Assembly (NCBI GenBank): GCA_036345935.2
Contig: JADWOT020000005.1
Coordinates: 4,535,247-4,599,246, forward strand
Reading direction: 5' to 3'
DNA length: 64,000 nt
Source of the DNA: Taenia hydatigena
Taxonomy: Eukaryota; Platyhelminthes; Cestoda; Cyclophyllidea; Taeniidae
The notes beneath the pieces are model-generated. The model was not told where the DNA came from and ran no database searches. It worked only from the letters and a program-made list of their open reading frames with translations. The position numbers were made by a program, and so were the translations under genes. Shown here one piece after another: positions 36,001 through 48,876 of this stretch (the first letter of the stretch is position 1; each line of letters opens with the position of its first letter).

Positions 36001-39000
36001 TAGTATTGGCGCTAATATCTGTCTGTGGGAACCCGCAAATTGCATCTTGATGAACAGGATGTAGTTTGGAAGGACCGGAATAAAGTTGAGACTAAGAACT
36101 TAACTACTGGCCGAACTGCGAGACGCACCGCACTGATAAGGCAACTGGTAATAAGAAGTTACTAATCTATTTAGCAAAATTGATACGCACTGGTTCACCC
36201 CGTGGAAGTAGAGTTGGACAAACGGTGTATTTGAATAGCTGTTAGGCTCATTTGTTAAGATTATTATCGTAGCGATGATGAAATGCGAGTGAGACGTCAG
36301 AATGAGCAGCTAGTAAGTAATTTACCATCTTTTCATTTGAGTAAATAGATGGGTAGCAGCATTCATCGGATTGAAAGCGAAGGGATTGTGGAGGCAACCC
36401 AAACACAAAAAATCGCAGAAACGTGTGGCTTACTTGGTAAGGAGTAGTGTAAAGATGAACGGAGGTTGGGAACAGCGCAAGCTACAGAGACTGAAGAACT
36501 CGTCGTAAAAACATGGAGGCAGAGACATCCACGTTCAAGCTAAAGCTATGACTAAACGTACACTGGCGACTAAAATGTATCTGAAATCAAGGTATCGCAG
36601 CAGTCTTCGATTTAATCTAGCATAGATGAATCTTTGAAATGATTTAAATCATTGTGTTAGTAATCAGTCGAACAAGGACATCTTTAAAACGAAGGTAAAA
36701 AGCGAAAGAATGGGTAAATTAGTCAATGAGTTAATCATTTAATTGATCGGTCAGTCAAAACTTAAGTCATTCGTTGCTAACTCAGATTAAAATAGAAGAG
36801 AGCGATTGTAGTGGTGGCATGAGGGAAATAGACAGCTGAGTTGTCTCCTCATTTGCTTGAATCACTAGAGAGATAGAACAAGAGGATGATAGGCATACTA
36901 CCTTGGGTTAAAAAGGCGTTAGCAAAGCAGAAAAGAGGACGGTAAAGAAAAAAGAAAAAGAATGCTAGCCAGCTAAAGGGCGTGGACGAGTCGGCGATGA
37001 GGATGATGGGTTAGGAGGAGAGAGGTACAGTAAATGAGCTTTCTGCTTACCTTTCTACCCACTCATCTTCTTTCCCACACACCAATCCTCACAGCCTTCG
37101 CATCCTCTGTTCCCACACCAGCCTACCCGCATTCCCATTTCTAAAGCGTCGACTAGCTACTGCATGTGGAAGTGACGGTAGACACCACATCAACTTCTTC
37201 TCTGTTCCTTTGTCCCTTTCTCGATCCGGCATTCATTCAAGCTGATCATCTAATTTGCTTAGTTATACGTGCAACACCAAAAATACTCAATTCACTTACC
37301 AGGGTACTTCACGATGCAGGGTATCTTGCATTTCCTCACTTGCAATCTTCCTACCTTTCACATTCTCCTCTCCTCCTCCTTCCTCTCAGCTGATTTTGCC
37401 TTTGCACCCGCTTTTACATCGACCTTCTCCGTGGTCGTCTCTAGTGTGGTTATCAGTTCGCTCTCCGGCAGTGACGTCGCTGTGGTTAGCGATGACGAAG
37501 TGAGAGAGTTGGATTCAATCTGCTTGTTCTCGCCTGATCACTGAATCGTTGTAGTCAGATAGATTCGACTCTGATTCACTATTTCTCAGTCATTCAGTCC
37601 TGTCGTCATAGCTCTGTGTTAATACATCTTGGTTCCTGTGGCTAGCGTCCCTTTAAATGCTGCAGATGAGACCTAGTGATGGCAAAAACCCAAATGCCTG
37701 GATATGGGTAGAGGAGGTACCTACCGAGGTGTTCAATGCCACTGTTGAAAAGTGGTAGCGTTAACGTAGGTGGAGACGAATGCAGAAGGGTAAACGAAGG
37801 GATCAGAGGAGGTGGATACTGAGAACGATAAGCGGTGCTCGATTGCAGTGGAGGGCGAAGGTTCTACAGGTAGAGAGGCTTTCTACAATAGGGCTAGTTT
37901 TGACCGCCTTGACATCAGTGCTGGTGTTGGTTGTGGTGGAGTTGGCAATGTTAAGGCTTAGAGGCTTTGATGCACACTTGCACCTACAAAGATATCCAGA
38001 GAGAGTGAATGCTCATTCCAGGTATGCACCACAATTGCTATAAGTGATAAGGCAGGCAAGCGGGAGCAAAATCTACTTACACATGAGCAGGTCACACTCA
38101 GCAAACTGGCATTCTCGAAGATGGCAATATCCATAGAAACACGGAGAAGTGGAGAATCGGCGGGCGACGACACAATGCTTTGACACTCCTAGATGTGCCA
38201 GTAAATTACTAATAATTCAAATAGAATTGATAACATGTCGTTCAATAATGGATGCCGACCTTAATGAAGGAGGGATGGTGCGAATCGCAGAGCTGCGTGT
38301 GGTCGAGTTTGTGGATGTGATGCGCATTTGTAGGCACAAAGCGCCATTTCGTCTTGTTTAGGGCAGTGGATATAGGGAGGTAAGCGCAACGGAGACTTCT
38401 CGCCATCAAATTCACTCGTAGGTTAGAAGGGGAGAGAATGGAGTGGTTGGAGTAGAATGGTACAGAGAATATTAGAACAGCACAGTGCAGTACAGTAAGT
38501 GAAGCGGGAATAATTTGCAGTTATTTTGCGTTGGCGTTGGGTGATATGAACTTTCATTTGTACCCTGGATTTGCAGGCGTACGCAAGTTTCCTCAGTCGT
38601 CAGCATGAATCCTCTGTTCATTGGTTTACATTTCTGAGAGAATGTGTCTAATATTTATGAGGCAATTGAGTTCCACTTTCTAGTAATATAATATTCAGAG
38701 CTTTCGAAGGGCCAAGGAGGAAGATCGAGATAGGAGAGAGGTCATGTTTAGCTCTCAGTATTGGGAAAGGGACTACTTTTGTCTCCATCATTGCACCGTT
38801 GCGAGGTGAGCTGTCTTTCAGGCTGTCTATAAACCTAAGCCTTACTGTATTCACGATACGTATTCCACCCAAGTGCCGCATTGTTTTAACTTCAAGGTAG
38901 CAACGGGACGTCTCTGAACATGTATAAGCATGACAACGATGTTTGTTTGTAAAAACTATTATAATTCTGTTGTTGCTTCACACAGTTTTGACCCCGTATT

Positions 39001-39969
39001 CTGTTTTAAGACAACAATATGACATTGTGCATAAGACGGAGTTATCTTGATTGTATTAACACTCTGCTTAATAGTAGTGTAATTGCAATTCAATTAGAGC
39101 ATTATCTCCTTTAATTTAGGTAGTTTATATATCAGGCGAAGTGAGTAATCACTATTATTTTAAACGCTGCCGAGAACTTTCTGTACCCATTAACAAACTC
39201 AGTAAAGGAGGAACACTTTGCTTAATCCAATGGAACCAAAATTAACGAAGGCGTTCCATTACTTCTGGTGCACTAATATTCGTTAATATGATGCAGAGGC
39301 TGTAAGTCTCTAAGACACCTAATAGCGCATGCCGGTAGATTTTATGGTGCATATCTTGATTAAGGTATTGACCCACAACATTCGAAAGGCCATCATTAAT
39401 TGCACCCTGTGGATTGGTAATTAAATGCGGATGGTCCTTGCAGGGTGCCGCTCTAATGTGTCGAATCCGAAAATGACTGCTTTTTAAGGAAGAAGTTGAC
39501 GAGCAAATTCACACATGACATTGATAAATTTGGTCAATTACAACTTGCGAATCATTTTCAGTGTAGGCTGTGTGAGATAATGGGGTTTAGGATGAAATTT
39601 TGGTGTCAGCAAGTCCGCGAACGATCTTTGGTACTTTCTTATGAGTGCGACAACCCACTTGTGGAAGATTATCATTTTTTTACCCCAAAGCTTTATAAAA
39701 CCGTTTTCAGCTGTGATTTGTTCGAAAATCGTTTGTTTAGTATTCGGTAGTAAAATTTGTAAAGGATGGCGATTGTATTGTGCTCGCCAAAAGTTTCGCG
39801 TTTGTTAATGACAAAGCATAATTATTTCACAGACACGAATGCCAGCTTGCGTTTCGTCCAATTCCATTATAATGGAACAATTAACAGGATTGCTAATTCA
39901 ATAATTGCCCATTTAATTACCACGTGGTGTCTAAGATGGTAAAAATAAGTGTTTAGTCCTGTTTTGCTC
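33033..39969. other. Long stretch without a recognised gene
   Basis: Only short frames. 36780-38480 is purine-rich on the plus strand in places. A frame at 34924-35151 begins with a hydrophobic MACNTNYLALLVFSVQN but lacks support. No repeats with partners elsewhere in the window were noticed. Confidence 0.45.
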
Positions 39970-40470
39970 CAAAATATTATTGCTGTGTCCTTCTTTAATC
40001 CAGCCAGGGTCGTAGATATCAATTAAATTTAAAAAAGCAAAATTCTTTTGTGATTTTTGTTTGCACTTATTATGCAAACTGCCTGCACCTGGGTTTTGGA
40101 ACCAGTAAGCTGGGCCACCACCACAAATTTTAATCACGATCCTGCCGGTTTCACAATTCTTACAGAGCTTTTGTTTGGCTAAGCGCGTAAAAGGGAAAAC
40201 GTAGAGTTTGCCTTGTCTCTTTTAGCGACACCTATCAGTATATCGTCTTCACCAAATCATTTTTGCCCTTCTCTCACTTCCCGATCGGCACACCTCTAGG
40301 AGCCTACTTCCTTTCGGTAGCTACTTTTTGCTCATGCGACAATCGTGGCTAATACCTCCACTTTATTGTCACTCCTAAAGCGTCTCCATTCTCTTCTACA
40401 TCCTTACTAATCATCACTGCACATGGGTACTGGAGGTACCTTAGCGACTGTTAAAGGACTGGATTGCATG
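39970..40470 (-). repeat. Dispersed coding-type repeat, copy 1
   Basis: Same-orientation diverged copy of 44443-44890. On the minus strand the two copies share peptide-level similarity: near 40200-40450 copy 1 reads GCRREWRRFRSDNKVEVLA, and copy 2 reads ECRRDRRQFRGGNKSEALD. Lower down, HSNNILEQN matches YSNDILKQN. Copy 1 has several in-frame stops. The family is unknown to me; it could be an old mobile-element protein or a duplicated gene. Confidence 0.6.
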
Positions 40471-43400
40471 CAAACGACACAGTGTTCATGCAGTTATTGT
40501 TAGATGTAGCCTTAATATAAAAATAGGAAAATATTAACTATTGCAATGTTATTAGTGAAGTACTATAAGTTCCACTGTCACGTTCTCTTGGATTACTATG
40601 AATTCATTGTGAGATTTTTCATTGTACAACCTCAAAATGGCAATATCACATTATTTTCTACTGCTCTATTCCTATTCTCCATACTGCACCTATTCCGATG
40701 CATTGGATAACCCTGTATATTTGCCTCAATTTCCTTGCATCTTAGTGGAAATCCACCTCTGCGTATACCAATTGCCAGGATGAAGGCAACAACAGTAGCA
40801 AATGTAATAATCTCGTCTTATAGTAGGCATATACTTATTCGCAAAACACGCGGGCGAGTGTGCATCCGCAGGTGGTAAGTTAAGACAGCTGTTGTGGAAC
40901 CCTAAAACGCAAATGTTAAACGTTTTTATTATCACACTTGCATATACACGTATAGTTCAGGTAAATACCTAGTGGCTAGTAAGTACACGCTCAACTGTGG
41001 CGATTGAAAGATCAATGTGTAAATGCTTTGACTACCCGAACTCTCTACAACATTACACAATGTAATGCAATACGATGTTTGCATGATCAAGTACACCCAA
41101 TCCGACCATTCCACACAAAATCTTCTACGATTTACGCACACAATCTCTGCGCATTAATTGCTCTTGCCTTGCTGGAACATCAATTTGGGTATAAAGGTAA
41201 AATAACGCAGTCATCACTAAAACTTACAAGTTTTGCTCACGGATTCTTGTATGCCTGTATTCTATCAAATACTCCGTACCAAATGACTGTAAAACGAAAG
41301 GCATCAAGGCAATTTAAGAGGCGCTTATTGTAAAGTACTTATAAGGGACGAAGGAAAACCTACAGAAGTGATGCGAACGCATATGATCCAGCATTGCCTT
41401 GAACGTCAGATGTTCTGTGGAGCATTCTATACAGCAAAAGCGCACTTCTGAGTTTGCCACTCTTCGGGCTGAAGCATTGTAAAATGAGTTATAAGGTTAG
41501 AGGAGGTTTCGCAAAAAGCCAAGGCTACGGCTGGGGAGCAGTGCACACAGAGGATTTTTATCAAAGGTTTACAGACGCTCACTTACAAAAATGCGTCCTG
41601 ATGAAATGATTGAGAAGCGAAGCAAAGTTTGTGAATGGAACGAAGCACAGGCAGCATACATTGTGAATCCAGACTATTTTTAGGTGTAAAAGAGAGTGTT
41701 AGAACACAAAGGAGGGTGTAACGCAAGAATAATGAAGAGGTTTTGCAATTTCCATTACGTTTTTGATGCCACAAGAGCATCCCGTAGGTTCTGCGAAACG
41801 ACAGGCAAACCGGACAATGTGAATCCAATCGTGCTAAAATGCGCCAAAGCATGCGTTAAGTTAAATGCTCAAATTGTAATGCACTTAACTCGATTCGGCC
41901 ACTTGTTTCATGTTTCATTAGAATGTTACTTAAAACAATATCTGGTTTAGTTAATAAATTCGTCTATTAATAGCCTGTTGCAACATCACTATGCATAAGC
42001 GCAAACACTTATAAAATGCAGCCTTTACTTGCGCGTACGCCTTCATGTGCACGGAAATGCATGCGCATAAAGCATATCTAAAAATGAACGACACCTACCA
42101 CGATGCTCATTAACCAAGCGCGCAAGGCCTAAAGCAGCGCTTCCAAGTGACATGGAGCCCCTTGTACATCTATAGCCAGGCATTTTATTAGAGAGACTGT
42201 AGAGTTGTGCGAGCCCCTGCAAAAAAGCTTACTATCAATTTAATGAGTGAGTAAGGGACCTCTTGGATCTCTTCTCAAAATTACATGCGATTAAAATGCA
42301 GAGTAGTCCTCATTGTGTGTTTGGTCACTGTTAAGGTGGTTAAAAGTCGGTTTACGCCAAATGCCTGCTTCTTCGTGAGGTACCTCAAATTGTTCGGCAA
42401 GGAAGGCGTCTTAATGCACTGGAAATTCCGAAAAACTATAGTTTCGTATTTTTGAACCACAATTCCATCGCTTTTTAACAGCAAAGTGTAAACATCACTT
42501 TCCTAGCCCACGGAGTATGGGAATGAAATAAAGGTTGTAAGGTGCCTGACAAGTTATCCGAAATTCACACTTGATGCCTACGTTCACTGAAGATGTCTTT
42601 GCATTGCACTTATCATTTCCGCCTAGCATTACGTTGAGCCATAAACAAGCACAAAGTATTGCAAGTAGATTTCGGGTTTGTGATTGATTGTAATCCGCCA
42701 TTTTCGGACTTATGCTGATTGTTAGGAACATGAGATTTACCTTGCAAGTGCTGCCTTCTAGTGACTAGAGGTAGGCTTAGACGTGCAATCCACTGCAGTA
42801 AGTGCATTAGCTATTTGCACGGGAGACTTTTACCTCATAGAAGTAAGTTTCGTGCTTCACAGTTCGGGATGCTTTTAGGCTCAAAATCTGCCTTCGTAAA
42901 GAATGGGAATTGGTCTCGTAGAGGCAAGATTTGTCTTACGGTGTTAGAGAGTGCCTGACTCACCCACTTAATCAACGTCACTTTAAGGCTCAAGGCATTA
43001 AAACCTTAACTCCTCTTGCACCATAACGTACCAAAGTTACGTGTGGAGAAGCCATTTCCCTAATCGCAACCATAATGAGAGGAATAGATCAAAGACCACC
43101 AAGTTGAATGCAAACAAATCCTTCCTCTCTCCTCCCTCCTACTCTCTGACTCGCAAGCGCTCAGTCGCCTCCACCCATTTCTCGCAAACAGCAGATCAGC
43201 GAAGTCCGCGAGCACAAGTCATCTAATTGCGTGCTGCTTCAGAGTGGTACAGTCACTGGCGATAATGGCCTTCAATTAAGTCGTAAAAATTATAGGCAAA
43301 TAGAAACAAGAGCGCTTTTTCTTTCCACTTCAGGGAATAACTTTGACACTTAAAAGAATATGTTAATTTGCATTACTAACAAACACAGCCCTTCGGTCCA

Positions 43401-44442
43401 AGCTTCATTCGGTTTATTGTATGCACAAATGTGAACCTCAACTGTGGTCAAGGTGTTCATTAGTACCAGCTTCACTCTCATTTTGTCGGTTGTTATTGTT
43501 GTTGGTGATGGTTACTGGACTCTCCATTCACATCTTTGTCTCGTTTTTGACACGGTTGTCTCTCCTCTGTTTACTGTTGCTCAAGCTGATGCCCACATGC
43601 CAGTAATCTATGACAGCTGCTCCATTGATCCTACAAAGGCTAGCGTTCTGCTAGATAAACACTTATTATCCATTGGTTATAACTTTGCTTTGATTAAAGC
43701 TAAAAACTGCATTAAAGCTCTATATACCAGATCTTAAAATGTATCTTCAGTTTGAGCATTAACAAATACGAGCTTTGCCAAAATTTAGGATGGCTTCAAT
43801 GTCAGAAAAGTGCTCGTTGATCACTCATCCATTGCGTATGCAACGAAGTGAGTTCGTATAAGTGTACATCTCAGCAAACAAAGTTCCCGGTCTGGAATGA
43901 AACCCACTGATTGGATTTCGTTACCAAGTTTCTGATGAAATGGATGGTAACTCGACTACTCTTCTTTATTCACCAAATGATGTGCAAAATGATCGACTAT
44001 GTTAGTGCCCTGAATCTGCTGCACATGTAGGGCGGTTGACTGAGTTCTGCTCCCCTAATCTCCTTCACTTTAGCCTGCCACTTTGTCATCGGTGAGCGGC
44101 GACGGTTGGGAAGGCTTAATTCGCTAAGCTCTTAATAACTGGCTATGAAGGTACCAGGCGTTCAGGTAGTTCCGTTGAGAATATGCAGTCATAAAATCTT
44201 AGCGGCTAGACTGCGTGTCATGAAGTTTGACATAAAATCTTAGCAAGGCTAGTCCATATGTACTACAATGAGGGAAGAAACCGATTTACTTTGAGAGTAA
44301 AGCATTTTAGGTCCCAATTTCGAAAGAAACACATTTTAATCGTATCCGATAATAAGAAAGGGATACTGCATGTGAAGTCGATGATTGCAAAAGGGTTGGT
44401 GGTAGTCACTAATCTGGCGATTGCTAGCAGTTTTGTTTCAAA
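40471..44442. other. Intergenic stretch
   Basis: No recognised gene apart from the weak frame at 43444-43737. A short direct repeat CATAAAATCTTAGC occurs twice near 44190-44245. Confidence 0.4.
43444..43737 (+). CDS. Uncertain 97-codon open frame
   Basis: The frame starts hydrophobic (TSFTLILSVVIVVGDGYW) and continues with two widely spaced Cys and the segment ADAHMPVIYDSCSIDPTKAS before TAA. There is no ATG at its start, so it would have to be an exon; the preceding GGTCAAG could serve as an acceptor. Its length is not beyond chance. Confidence 0.18.
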   Translation: MVKVFISTSFTLILSVVIVVGDGYWTLHSHLCLVFDTVVSPLFTVAQADAHMPVIYDSCSIDPTKASVLLDKHLLSIGYNFALIKAKNCIKALYTRS

Positions 44443-44951
44443 ATATCATTGCTGTACTTTTTGAATTTCTTAGGACCGCAAACATTAATAAACTTGAACG
44501 GCCCGTACTTGGCTCACTGAACCAGTAAATTAGGCTCTCCTCACAAGCACTTTGTCATTGACAGTGTCGATATCAAAAGCCCTACACAGTTTATTGTTTG
44601 ATCAAGTCTGCAAGACGGACAAATGTAAAATTCGCTTTGCCTGTTTTTCCAACCCCTATCACTTTATCATCATTGCTGAATCTTTCTTTGTCTCTTTGCC
44701 CAACTAGCATACCACCCGGAACCTACTAACTTTCGATATCTACTTATTTTGCATGCAGCAATGTCCAATGCCTCCGATTTATTGCCACCTCTAAATTGTC
44801 TTCGATCTCTTCTACATTCCCAATGCTCATTACCATACATAGGCGATGCAGTTATCTCAACGGCTGGTGAAAGACTAGATTGCATATACTTGTAATTGGA
44901 TATGGGCCCAAAGTGAGGGCAGGAATGTGAAAAAGGGGGTGCCAAGTACAT
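44443..44951 (-). pseudogene. Dispersed coding-type repeat, copy 2, largely open
   Basis: The minus-strand frame 44951-44670 is open for 93 codons and is basic and Arg-rich in the middle (ECRRDRRQFRGGNKSEALD), followed by SRYRKLVGS. Copy 1 at 39970-40470 keeps the same frame, with substitutions but with stops. Further down, near 44520-44443, copy 2 also has a stop and is shorter than copy 1. The repeat is probably a relic of a multi-copy coding element. Confidence 0.4.
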
Positions 44952-45665
44952 TTTTCATCCAATGCAAAAGTCAGTAGGAGAGATGTGTAATTTTTGATCA
45001 GTCTCTAAGCCAAAACATTCCGAAAAGCGAAATGTAAGGAGGTGTGACAATCTTCGAAACCTATGTCTCATAAAAAGCCTTGTGACTACTTCCCTCCCAC
45101 AACACAGCAACCCATTGCACTTATCGTGTTTTGCGCACTCACAGGGCACTCAAGACGAACGAAACCGGTAAAATGGGCACGCCATGACCAAGAGAGAATG
45201 TAGAAATCAGAAAGACAGTGCCTAGCATGTGCACGTATTGGAGCCCTTGCTCTTGTTTGTTACTCTGTTTATAACCACCTTTAAAATTAACACTCTTCCA
45301 AACAGCGAAAATAGATGAAGCAGGCTCCCCCGCCACGCTTTTACAAGCAGTGAAAGATGAACAAGCTGCAGCCTTCAGAGCTGCTTATCATTAGCTTACG
45401 ACCAACGAACCGTTGATTTATGGGAGCAAGTATCGCTTGGTTGAGCCTTGGAGTACGTGCTGATTATAGGGAGCAAAGGAGGCGCAAAGTATCGAGGGCT
45501 TATTCAAAAGAAGCCAGTGAAGGGAATGAAGATACGAACTTACCAGATCCAAATCGGAGATCACCGAGCATGGATAGTTGAGCAAAAAGTGAGATAACAT
45601 AGCAGATGACCAAAAAGGTAAAAATTCTCAAGAAAAGGATGGCAATAGATCAAAAATCCTCATCG

Positions 45666-45998
45666 TTAGGGTAAATGCCATTTATGTAAAACTAGAGATT
45701 CTGATTTTACGTTAACAGAGAGCTGATGCTGCTGCGGTAAGAGTTGCTGCGAATTGCACTGTGTCATCGTGTGTGCCAAGGCGAGTGCAGTAGAATCCAA
45801 ATGAAGGGCTCCAGAAGGCGGTGATGTTTGTGGGAGTGCGGTGAGCTGCGTCACCAAGGTATTATTTCTCACGGCCTAGTAATAGGCGCCTAGGGCGGCA
45901 ACTGCGTCGCCGACTGATGGTCCGATGTTGTCACTTATCCTTGCAGCAGGGTTCTGCCAAATCAGAAGCAAAATCACTTTGCACAGCAATGAAGACAT
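45666..45998 (-). pseudogene. Signal-peptide frame interrupted by one TAG
   Basis: From ATG at 45998 the minus strand reads MSSLLCKVILLLIWQNPAA, a good signal peptide, then an Ala/Gly-rich stretch to TAG at 45876-45878. The same frame continues for about 70 more codons, rich in Gln, Ser, Thr and Leu (TQLTALPQTSPPSGALHLDS), to 45666. In the second part CAG precedes the Q/S-rich stretch and GTAAAA follows it, so part of it may be an exon and the TAG may lie in an intron. Either a one-stop pseudogene or a two-exon secreted protein. The product is unknown. Confidence 0.3.
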
Positions 45999-47302
45999 GA
46001 TTGAAAGATTTTAAATAAGACGGTCACCATTGGCGGAAAAGTTTTTATTTTGCCTTTGAAGAGGTTAAATTCGAGTTACTACTCAGGGATTCTACAATGG
46101 TGGGGCAGATGGGTGCAAATTTACTTCTACCCACCATCTACATCTGTAATCTAAAGGGAATTTGAGACGTCGGTGACCCATTGATGCCTAGTGCTTGTAT
46201 TTGCTAGATGTTAAGCTAGTTAGTTAGTTCCCGAAGGAATGATATGAGTAGTGGTGGCCGTAAATGAGTTCACTAGGAAGTTTGTCAGTGCTATAAGGTC
46301 CATCATCTCTTGCAAGGGTGCAGTAAGCTGTACCATATTCAGACATCCAAGAGGTACCACGACATAGTTCGGCCTTGAAAGTGATAATAGCACATAGTCA
46401 ATGGATGAAAAACCAAAACAAAATTTTAGCTATGTGACAATCGGTTTAAATTTACACATCTGGCTAAGTCATTCGACCCTCACAAGCTGTACATCTTCTG
46501 AGCGGGATGGATATACACCCATGTTAATAGCGTTCCAGATACTTTGCTTATTATTAGTAGAGATTCTGCCAAATTACTACTAGCTATTGTGATTTTAAGA
46601 AAGACTGAAGAAACTACACCTTTGCCTAAAATTAATTGCGCACAAATATCGTTCATGATTAACAAGGAAATAGTAAGAAGGTCACATTACTTGTAGATAA
46701 GCACAACGCAAAGTGATATGGTGCTTGAACCGGACTTAAGTTTCTCAGAACAGGCTCATATATAAAGTCATTTTGCCCAAAAAAGTCCAAATTGTTGTTA
46801 TCAATAATTTGGTACAAACTAATTAAAAATATAAATTACCCTCAACCCTAAGGCTAGGAGCAAATCGTGCTATATTTTCCTGCTTTTACAGTAATAAAAA
46901 TCCGACAAGTGCACTCAGGAACGAATAAGTTAACCTGAAGCCTGACATGGTCGTTACCGCTGAAATTGGCTTATAATTCGTGTTATTGAGTACACATACA
47001 TGTAGACCTACCTCAAAAATATTCGATTCACTTAATGTACATATATAATTAAAGTTTATATACCGGAACGATTATTCGATTAGCAACTTTTCGGCATGTT
47101 GGCATCATGGTCTTCCTATGCCTGTGGTAGAAGACTCGAATTCTGACGCCATACCTGTTTTATACTGAGTATGACCACGTCTGCTCAGTCTAAGTGCTTT
47201 TTATGGCATGTTGTTTGCTACTCTTGGCAATCTTGGGCTTTCTTAAAATTACGACAAAGGATAATAGGTCAGAGTTCTCTCTCAATTCAACTACAAGGAT
47301 AG

Positions 47303-47509
47303 TTAAGACGTGAAGAGTGTGATAAGACATTCTCTCGCGAGTGGATTTTTAGGATTCACGAGCGAACACACACAGGCGAAAAGCCCTTCGTTTGTCCTGC
47401 CCGTCAACTCGCCTTTGCCTTTCGGTCACATGGCGGTAAAGCGCCAAAGCATTTGACAGCCAGGAAAGTAGCAATTTCCCGCTCTTGCTGCAACCATATT
47501 TGTGTATGA
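47303..47509 (+). pseudogene. C2H2 zinc-finger relic, two fingers
   Basis: A 68-codon frame immediately after an in-frame TAG contains [19 protein letters not shown], then the classic linker TGEKPF, then [11 protein letters not shown]. The H-x3-H pair and the inter-finger linker are canonical. Each finger has lost one Cys of its C-x2-C pair: both remaining codons are CGT where TGT is expected (47309-47311 and 47402-47404). The sequence after the second finger is unrelated. It is a fragment of a Krueppel-type transcription-factor gene with no flanking exons in view. Confidence 0.8.
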
Positions 47510-48741
47510 TACTCTCACATTCTGAACTGTCAACTTAGTATGCAACCTCGACACAATCATATCAAATCATCTCCAAGATACCGGAACACCCAACATCCAT
47601 CGTGTTAGTCGATATCTCTATGCCATAGTAAGAGAAAAGGAAGAGATCAGGGCGTTTTCCTAAATTTATAATCTAGGTTTCGTCACACCATAAGCAAGTT
47701 ACTTGCGGCTTGAATGACATACTGCGTGTCTCAACTCTACTTCTTCTAATGCTTTATCCACCCAATTTTCAGAAGCCTCGCATTAAAAGAAAGCGCAACA
47801 GTCACTACTCTTGCTTAATCTGAGGGATTAGTGTCTAATTAGAATCTGCGATTCTCATCTATCATTTAAAAGCGAACATTAACGCATATAATGCAGATGC
47901 AGTTTGCATTTTTTGTGTCGTTAAGCGAGCCTTCAAGCTAAGTAATTCGTCTTCCGTTTCCAAGGTCATTCAAATGCTAACAACTAATTACAACAAGTTG
48001 CACTATTCAGTATAAATGACATTGCTGCCTTTGAATTGTACAAGAACGTGTCTCGGTTAGCAGGAACATAAATTTTATAAGAGTGGTCTATTTAATAAAA
48101 CACTTGTAGTCAGAATCCCATCTTTTTCATTACTCCGCACACAACTCAAGTAAAATTAATTAACATTTTATGGTTTATTTTCATGAGTACGCATAATCTG
48201 TCAATAGCCACTTACTTAACAATCAGCTCTAGCCCTTGCTCTCAAGGTTCTGATTATTAGTACGCAGTAACGATTGTTTCACTCAAATTCCTCCGATACT
48301 CTCATGTGCAAACTGCGTTTAGAATAGTGGCTGACTGAAATTATCCAACATCTACAGAATAAATGCTAAAGACTATTAGGCAAGGAGAGAAGAGGATTTA
48401 TTTGAATTGTCTATAAGATATTGGGTTTTAACTGGTAGTTTAGATCAGCGTATGCAAATTATAACACCCATAAAATGATTCGTATTTCCTTCTCACCACC
48501 CCTAACAACTGAATAAATGAGAGCAGCCAAACTGCTGTGTCCTAATAAGAAAGGTGGGCAAGATTAGTTGGCAATACACGTGTCTTCTTTCTAGGATGAA
48601 TTTTGTCTCCTTCACTAGTGGTAGCGCAACTAAGCTCATCACATGTCATCGCAAGTGGGCTCCACTATGGACGCAATAGAGTGAAATAGATTGGCGAGCG
48701 GCTCGAGCAGAAAGCGCTGTCCAGAAGGTAAAATAATTCAG

Positions 48742-48876
48742 AAATTGTATTCCTGCCAGAGTGTGTCGAAATGTGGTCTCAAAGAGGGATCTTATGATTT
48801 GTGCGCCATCATTTGCCGATGGAATGGCCAGACGGTGCTCGAGGCAGGACGCATGGCAGGCTGTCGACAGACCTAA
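48742..48876 (+). CDS. Possible exon of a distal family copy
   Basis: After AATTCAG, an open frame contains EGSYDLCAIICRWNGQTVLE followed by AGRMAGC. It aligns loosely with gene 1 KSHVELQFAVGG...VVLKVDGVRRC. It lies about 1.7 kb upstream of the decayed family 3' end at 50.5-50.75 kb, as expected for the same gene. Its 3' boundary lacks a good donor, and a second frame over the same bases is also open, so this is tentative. Confidence 0.25.
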   Translation, partial: KLYSCQSVSKCGLKEGSYDLCAIICRWNGQTVLEAGRMAGCRQT

